In this document: positions 58,176-64,000 of the stretch, piece after piece | Numbering within the stretch: the stretch's first letter is position 1 | How the letters are laid out: every line of letters starts with the position of its first letter | The notes under the pieces: generated by a model | What the model saw: the letters and a program-made list of their open reading frames with translations, nothing else | The model's database searches: none | Told to the model about the DNA's origin: nothing | Source of the DNA: Silene conica | Taxonomy: Eukaryota > Streptophyta > Magnoliopsida > Caryophyllales > Caryophyllaceae | Assembly: GCA_029255685.2 (NCBI GenBank) | Contig: CM055311.2 | Location: 20,641,703-20,705,702, forward strand | Length of the DNA: 64,000 nt | Direction of reading: 5' to 3' | Translations under genes and position numbers: made by a program

Positions 58176-58712
58176 GTCATTATAGGTAACATTAGTGTTG
58201 GTCATATTGTGTTGTCGAACAATTTATTTTCCTTTGTTGAACATTTTAGGTAGCTTTGTCGAACATTTTAGCTTTAAGACTTGTATGTATTAACTAAATT
58301 TGGATTTCCGTTGTGTGTTTTATGTAACGACATTGTTAGCCATCTTGTGTGTTGTCTTTGTTGATGAATTCGATTGGTAATTCAGGTTTTACGTTTCACA
58401 ATGTAGGCGCGAGCAAAACAGAAATATTCATGGCATTAAAACTGAAATTGGCGACGAAGTAAACCCAAATTGGCGACCAAAACGCGTCGCTAAAGGCCTG
58501 TAAATTCGCGATGATGCACATCAAGATGATATGGAAGTGTAATAACGAATCAATATAGATGGTGCATTTTGTGTTAATGATATATATCTTTTCAAGATTA
58601 TGATTTTTGCATGCGTTGACAAATATTACTATTTAAATGTTATCAAATTTTACTTCTCAAGTACATTTTTTTCTACTCTCCTATGCTTCACTGCAACTAC
58701 TAGTAATAATAA

Positions 58713-59877
58713 TCTAACTCTATTAAAGGAATAACTTTTAAATGATTGTGATTGGCTCCTTGGATTAAGGAAATAATGGGGCCCACTTTTTTTTTACAAT
58801 GAATTAATTACCTCTTACCTAAATTTAAATTAATTTTCCTCTTTTCCTCATTGCTCATCCCATAACTTTCGAATTAATTTTCTTATTCCTTATTTATATT
58901 ATGCAATATTGTTATATGATTTACATATAAAATATGATATATGATCAAATTATTGTTAATTGAAAATATGAATAACGGTCCAATATACACCAAAATGATT
59001 CAATTAAAAGTCTTATATTCTGTAATACATTCGGCTTACATTTCGCCATCGTCGTAATAAAATTTAAATTTCAAACTAAAAAAGCATATTCCATAAACAG
59101 AATTACTTTTTCACATACGAACTTTACTCTTTCACATACACTTTTTTCGTAAAATTTTCATCTCCTACCCTTTTTCCTAAACCTAAACTCTCCTTCCTAA
59201 ATCAAAACTCTCATTCCTAAACCTAAATCAAAACTCTCATTCCTAAACCTAAGCAAATAGTGGTGTGAATGTTAAAAAGTATGACAAGGGTAGGGTGGTA
59301 AAAATCGTATGTGAAAGAGTAAAATCCGTATGTGAAAAAGCACATCCCTTTAATAATATTCCGTTTATTACTAAGGCCCGGGTTGCATATTAATAATTAA
59401 TAATAATACTAATAAAATAAACTCGAAATCTTTATACTATCAAATCTAAAGATTTGAAGAGATTATGATCGACTGCTTAAAATTAGCAGTCTAAAAGAAT
59501 TTTCTTATCCGTCTACCCCACTGCTAAAAAAATTTCTATCATTTTACTTTCATTTTAAGGGTAAGTTGTTTAAGGGGTAAGTTATACAAGTACAATACAA
59601 TTTATTATCTATTTTATATGGTTCAAATTTATTTCATAAAGTTTGATTATTTCCGTTAATAACATTAAAATTGAAAACTAATTTCAATTTATAATAATTT
59701 TTAAAAAAATAAATTAATTAATTCAATACCAATAAATCAACTATTTGGAGTTAAAATCATCCCCGATTGATAATTTATATATTTCTCATATAAATTCATA
59801 TTGAATTATATTTGCACTAATAGTTACGAAGTTTTTAGAAACGGACCCGTACATTTTTTGTACGGGCATAAAACTAG
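58713..59877 (+). mobile_element. Helitron H3 (short, non-autonomous)
   Basis: 1165 bp. Starts TCTAACTCTATTAAAGG after an A and ends with a hairpin (CCCGTACA/TGTACGGG with a 5-base loop, 59846-59866) and CTAG (59874-59877) followed by T. It lies in a TAA-rich repeat, so the target is simple sequence. No coding sequence. Contains an internal inverted-repeat block (about 59108-59340). Confidence 0.85.
59108..59340. repeat. Inverted repeat with internal tandem repeat inside Helitron H3
   Basis: The left arm CTTTTTCACATACGAAC...CTCTTTCACATAC pairs with the right arm GTATGTGAAAGAG...CCGTATGTGAAAAAG. Between them the phrase CCTAAACCTAAATCAAAACT with AACTCTCATT is repeated about three times (59180-59250). 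Looks like a small MITE or satellite fragment. Confidence 0.75.
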
Positions 59878-60006
59878 TAATAATAATAACAATAATAATT
59901 AATAATTAATAATAAAATATATATATATACAACGATAATAATAAAAATAATAAAAATAATAATAAACAGTAATAATAATTAATAATTAACTATAAAAAAA
60001 ATATAA

Positions 60007-60045
<39 letters not shown>

Positions 60046-60060
60046 TGACAATGATGATAA
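59878..60060. repeat. AAT-rich microsatellite region
   Basis: Imperfect (TAA)n with a perfect run of about 13 units at 60007-60046. Directly abuts the 3' end of Helitron H3. Confidence 0.9.
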
Positions 60061-60173
60061 TAATACAATTAATCAATATATCAATATATATTTGAAACTT
60101 TTTTCAAGCGTCCTTGTAGTCTCTTCTTTTGTAAAACACTTATGTAATTTTTTTATTTTGATTATAAGTAGCA

Positions 60174-60224
60174 ATCCCACATCGAAAAGTTAGAGGAATC
60201 GAGAAAGAAAATAGGGTATAAAAC
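60174..60224 (+). promoter_or_regulatory. snRNA-like promoter module 1: USE plus TATA
   Basis: ATCCCACATCG (60174-60184) is a perfect match to the plant snRNA upstream sequence element RTCCCACATCG. TATAAAAC starts at 60217, giving a 32-bp gap and about four helical turns centre to centre, the Pol II-type arrangement. No snRNA follows. A second USE-like word (60273-60283) 99 bp downstream lacks the TATA. Confidence 0.5.
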
Positions 60225-61071
60225 AATTTTAAAATTTGAATAATTTTGGAATTATAATAGAAGTGGCTTTAAATCCCACATTAAAAAATTATAGAATTTT
60301 AATATTTCCCGGCCAATGTCTCACCGGAATTTCATTTTCTAATCCTTGATTATATGGAGAAACTAATATTATAAGAATCTGTCCATTCATCATGATGCGC
60401 AAATTTTACGAAGTATATGCAGAAATTCAATTGTTGTTAGTTTGTCTACTTACCGCCTCTTAACCTTTCAATTACGTACACTAAAACTTGGCAGAGACGT
60501 CTCTCCTTAAATTATTGAGAAAACATTTTTTTGTACCCATTTTTTTGTTTTTCGTGACCCTTTTATTATTTATCGTGACATAGTAATTTCGTAGCTATTT
60601 ACATAGTAAATGTACCTATTTTATCTTCAATCATGATTCGTATCTATTTTATTATCTTTAGTACCCGTTTTATTAAAAGTGTAAAATAGCCTCTCAATAA
60701 ACTTATTAAGAGGCCGTCACTGAGGAGACTTACTCTTTTAATTATCTTATTCAATCAATTCCACTTTTACCAATTAAACAGTATAGAGTTAGTGTAGAAC
60801 TGCAGAGTACTTCATTAGTGTCATGATGATAAGCATTAATGGAGTTGTGGAATAATATTTGTGCATAAGTTCATCTAATTATTTATTATTGCGTACAAAT
60901 TTTATCATCACTCTCAATCGAAGATTGTACGAGCATATTCCAAAGAGAAAATTGTTGCCTCCAAGAGATTAAACAAATAAAACGGTATTTTGTGTATAGA
61001 TAAATCTACAAACCCGTAAAAAAATAATACATGTTAGGGAAACGACTTAATCCATTGGTAAACTACCTACA

Positions 61072-61075
<4 letters not shown>
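60225..61075. other. AT-rich DNA without recognisable genes
   Basis: Contains one TATA-less USE-like word (60273) and the phrase CTTATTAAGAGGCCGTC near 60704. Nothing else supported. Confidence 0.35.

Positions 61076-61124
<49 letters not shown>
61076..61124. repeat. (AT)n microsatellite
   Basis: About 24 uninterrupted AT units. Confidence 0.95.
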
Positions 61125-61130
<6 letters not shown>

Positions 61131-61226
61131 TTTAGTTAGAAGTGACAATATATATCACATGAAAATGATAAGGGGAAAAAGAAATAAAATAGGGAATAAA
61201 ATAATAATTTTTTTAAAGTCGAAAAT

Positions 61227-61277
61227 ATCCCACATTGAAAAGTTGGGGGGAAAAAGAAAGGAAATAGGGTATAAAAC
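61227..61277 (+). promoter_or_regulatory. snRNA-like promoter module 2
   Basis: ATCCCACATTG (10 of 11 to the USE), 32-bp gap, TATAAAAC at 61270. Belongs to the same repeat family as module 1. A worse copy (about 61152) lies 75 bp upstream. Confidence 0.45.
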
Positions 61278-61322
61278 AATTAAAAAATTTAATATTTTTA
61301 AAATTGAACTAGAAGTATCTAT

Positions 61323-61373
61323 ATCTCACATTGAAAAATTAAGGGAATAAAGAAAATAAATAGGATATAAAAC
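61323..61373 (+). promoter_or_regulatory. snRNA-like promoter module 3
   Basis: ATCTCACATTG (9 of 11), 32-bp gap, TATAAAAC at 61366. Lies 96 bp after module 2. A further USE-like word at 61483-61493 has no TATA. Confidence 0.42.
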
Positions 61374-61914
61374 AATTTTAGAATTGATAATATTAGACAG
61401 TTGAGTAAATTATAAAATAAAGTTTCAACTTTTTAAACTACCTATTTAAATTTTTTAAGATTTTAATTAGAAGTAGTAATCTATCCCACATTGAAAAGTT
61501 AAGTGAATCAAACCAACATGTTGCTTTAGTTTAAGGACCAATTATATAACTTCAATTTGACAAAAGAAAATGACATATAATGATGTTGTTCGTCAAAGTA
61601 AATATTACCAAAATTTAGAATTGGATCAAAATTACCATAAACAATTAGCATATTACTCTACTTCTTATTTTTAATTCCGTATACTCTACACTATTCAATT
61701 CCTTATTCTATTTCCCTTCTCCGTAATTTTTGTTCGTTTCTCCTTGCCAAGTTATAGTAATCTAACTCATAAATTAGTTTAGAGAAGTTATTAGAATGGA
61801 AGTCAACCAAATTAAGGAGTTTATTGAACAAAAAAAAGTTAAGGGCTTAAGTATCTGTAAGATGCTTCATATATACCATTACACAAATTATAAAGTAAGA
61901 CGAAAGTAGATAAT

Positions 61915-61965
61915 ATCTCACAGAGAAAAGTTAGGGGAATAAAGAAAGTAAGTAGGATATAAAAT
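61915..61965 (+). promoter_or_regulatory. snRNA-like promoter module 4
   Basis: ATCTCACAGAG (8 of 11), 32-bp gap, TATAAAAT at 61958. Confidence 0.38.
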
Positions 61966-62013
61966 AATTTAAGAATTTATTATTTTTTATATCTTAATTA
62001 GAAGTACCAATGT

Positions 62014-62064
62014 ATCCTATATCGAAAAATTAGAGGAATAAAGAGAGGAAATAGGGTATTAAAA
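62014..62064 (+). promoter_or_regulatory. snRNA-like promoter module 5
   Basis: ATCCTATATCG (9 of 11), 32-bp gap, TATTAAAA at 62057. Lies 99 bp after module 4. Confidence 0.38.
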
Positions 62065-62130
62065 TTTTTTAGAATAGGTAATACTTCGTTCTATTCTATA
62101 CGGAATAGTATGATCTTCCACATTGGATGT

Positions 62131-62481
62131 TGTTGATTCTCATGCATTGGGTCATGATAATCTTGTTAAGATGAAAAGCAACACGTAAAAGAAACCAGAA
62201 TAATTTTGGGAAAAAGAGTCAGTCTTTTGCGCCTGCTCAGGTTTTGTATTTCTTGTGTGTGCTTACAAAATGAGTTTATCTTTTCTATTTATATTACACT
62301 TGGGGGACAAGCTAGATTAAGGAAATGCATAAGACAAAATGTACAGCTCACTCTTTTGACAGCTCATTCATTCTCATGTGATGTCTTTTCTATGTTGGTC
62401 TATGTCCTTGTATTTGGGCTGCTTCCTTGCATCATACACATTTGGGCCAGTGTGTTGATGTTGAGTCCTTATATTTCTACA
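62131..62481 (-). repeat. 3' LTR of Copia element G
   Basis: On the minus strand it begins TGTAGAAATATAAGG right after the polypurine tract. The far end is placed at about 62131 (GAATCAACA on the minus strand) on the TG..CA rule. Without the partner LTR this end could be off by a few bases. Confidence 0.6.
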
Positions 62482-62489
62482 CTCCCCCG

Positions 62490-64000
62490 CAAGATGAGAG
62501 TGTGGAAATGTCATCACTTCCATCTTGGATAAAAGTCTATGGTGGTGAGATACCGGTAAGGGCTTAGTGAGCACATCGACAAGTTGTCTATAAGATGGGA
62601 CATACGAAGGTACAATGAGTCCCTGTGCTACCTTGTCTCGAATAAAGTGGCAGTCAACCTCTATGTGTTTGATTCTTTCATGGTGCACAGGGTTGGCTGC
62701 AACGGATATAACAGCTTGATTATCACTTCAAGGCAGCATTATGCAGATGTTTAAGTCCTAATTCTTTCAGCAGAGACATGAGCCAAGTGACTTCACACGT
62801 AGTCAAAGCCATGGCCCAATATTCTGCTTCTACGGAAGACCTAGCAATGGCATATTGTTTCTTAGATTTCCATGACACAGGGGAGTCACCCAAGAGGATA
62901 CAAAAGCCAGTGGTGGATCGTCTAGAGGGACATGAGGCCCAATCTGAGTCACAATAGGCTGTGAGAGTAGCACTGGAAGACTTGGCAAGAAGTATGCCTT
63001 GACATGGGGCCTGTTTCAAGTATCTTAGAACTCTTTTGGTAGTTTGCATGTGATCAAACGTGGGATTATGCATGAATTGACTTAGCAATTGAACAGAGTA
63101 AGAGATGTCGGGTCTGGTAATGGTTAGGTAGATCAATTTCCCTATGAGTCTTCTTTAGACCTCAGGGTTAGTCATTGGTGTACCCTTGTGGGGTTCAAGC
63201 TTCATATGGGAGTTAAGAGGGACCCTTAAGGTTCTTTCCTTGTTGATTCCAAATTCTATCAACATGTCTTTGGTGTATTTGCTTTGAGATACAAACATCC
63301 CTTGAGAGGTGTGCTCCATTTCTAGACCAAGAAAATAGGATAATTGTCCAAGATCTTTCATGTGAAATTTGGAGTTAAGGATAGACTCCGGACTTCGCAG
63401 TTCGTATTCGTCATTACCAGTGATCAGCATATCATCAACATAGATGAGGATAACAGTGATGTGAGTGCCTCTGTGCTTGATGAACAATGAGTTATCTGCC
63501 TGAGACTGGGTGAAGCCAGCTTCAGACAAGACAGATGAGAGTTTGACAAACCATTGTCTGGGAGCTTGTTTCAACCCATACAAAGACTTCTTCAATCTAC
63601 ATACCATGGATCCACACTGATTTGTATTGGGATAACAGTTCACTTGAATTCTGTCTCCCAGATTGTGATAACCTTTTGGCATTTGAATATAAACTTCTTC
63701 ATGCAGATCGCCGTGAAGGAACACATTTGTGACATCCATTTGGCAGGTTTCCCATCCCTGCATGGCTGCTATGGCTAGAAGAGCCCCGACAGTTGTCATC
63801 TTGGCCACTGGAGCAAAGGTCTCCTTGTAATCCAAACCCTCTCGTTGTCTACATCCCTAGATTACTAGCCTAGCTTTGTATCTCTCTAAACTGCCATCTG
63901 GCTTGTATTTAACTTTATATAACCATCTGCTGCCTATGGCTTTTCTCCCTGCTAGTAGAGTAGTCACATCCCATGTGTCATTTTCTTCCAAAGCACTCAA
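62490..64000 (-). pseudogene. Copia element G reverse transcriptase and RNase H region (fossil)
   Basis: RT: YKETFAPVAKMTT, CQMDVTNVFLHGDL, KKSLYGLKQAPRQWF, ILIYVDDMLITGND (YVDD) and KFHMKDLGQLSYFLGLE. RNase [42 protein letters not shown] and the end segment around IEVDCHFIRDKV. Sequence right of 63840 is the start of RT (WLYKVKYKPDG). Well recognisable, but not a continuous frame. Confidence 0.9.

Larger units (their letters stand above)
43864..58510. mobile_element. CACTA (En/Spm) transposon relic with nested elements
   Basis: The left side (43864-44075) starts CAACGACAAGAAA, a degenerate form of the CACTACAAGAAA terminus, followed by many GCGACC/GGTCGC words typical of CACTA subterminal repeats. 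The right side (58425-58510) has TTGGCGACGAAG, TTGGCGACC and GCGTCGC. Between them, apart from Helitron H2 and its contents, is an exon resembling plant Transposase_24 (57736-58175). The right terminus and the 3-bp target duplication were not found, so the limits are approximate. Confidence 0.6.
62131..64000 (-). mobile_element. Copia LTR retrotransposon G (fossil), 3' part, continues beyond the window
   Basis: A minus-strand element: RT from the right edge, RNase H, the end of pol (YRQLVDVLTKPLP), a polypurine tract (minus GCGGGGGAG, about 62482-62490) and a short 3' LTR (about 62131-62481). The 5' half and the other LTR lie outside. Broken, with at least two breaks in pol. Its LTR is much shorter than those of C or S1, so it is a different Copia family. 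Confidence 0.88.

Noticed and set aside
59371-59390. CTAAGGCCCGGGTTGCAT as another Helitron end
   Set aside because: The hairpin is only GCCCGGG-like, without a proper stem followed by CTRR at the right distance; it lies inside H3.
60225-60420. A U-snRNA gene after the perfect USE/TATA module
   Set aside because: No recognisable U1, U2, U4, U5 or U6 core sequence follows, and the DNA downstream is AT-rich and contains another repeat unit.

Overview
The window looks like repeat-rich intergenic DNA from a flowering plant, probably a eudicot: AT-rich background, a Helitron that encodes both a Pif1-type helicase and an RPA70-like protein, Athila-type Gypsy elements primed by tRNA-Asp, Copia elements, Stowaway MITEs and an En/Spm (CACTA) relic. 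No ordinary host gene could be recognised with confidence. Almost everything is transposable-element sequence in several nested stacks.

Layout. (1) 1-about 8.7 kb: the 3' half of a Helitron on the plus strand: helicase C-terminal part (3-2114), a multi-exon RPA70-like gene (3323-6315), a decayed inverted/tandem duplicate of its 3' end (about 6612-7385), and a divergent minus-strand gene with an F-box-like motif (8064-8570). (2) 8.7-10.67 kb: AT-rich DNA with a 172-bp tandem duplication. (3) 10.67-43.48 kb: one minus-strand LTR-retrotransposon nest. A solo Copia-type LTR (S3) was hit by an Athila-type element D (24598-42279). D's 3' LTR was hit by Copia element C (10674-24597). C's integrase was hit by a second Athila-type element B (12222-20106). 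D also carries two further solo LTRs (S1, S2) and an internally deleted relative of C. Target-site duplications are visible for B, S1, S2 and the C relative. (4) 43.86-58.5 kb: a CACTA-type transposon relic containing Helitron H2 (44714-57354), which contains Athila-type element A (45473-55616), whose 5' LTR contains Helitron H1 (45652-47641). A's 3' LTR preserves H1's empty site. (5) 58.7-62.1 kb: a short Helitron H3, microsatellites, and a repeat family carrying plant-snRNA-like promoter modules (USE plus TATA at a constant 32-bp gap). (6) 62.13-64.0 kb: the 3' end of another Copia element (G), running off the window.

How the parts relate. D carries gag, protease, RT, RNase H, integrase and an Athila-type third ORF region. 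A and B carry only gag (A) or gag plus protease (B), with the same tRNA-Asp primer site. A also shares D's 3' non-coding region, so A looks like a non-autonomous partner of a D-like element. All retroelements here are fossils or gene-poor copies. By eye the LTR pairs differ by roughly 1-2% (B), 2% (A) and 3% (D), in line with the nesting order. All identities were judged by eye, not by alignment.
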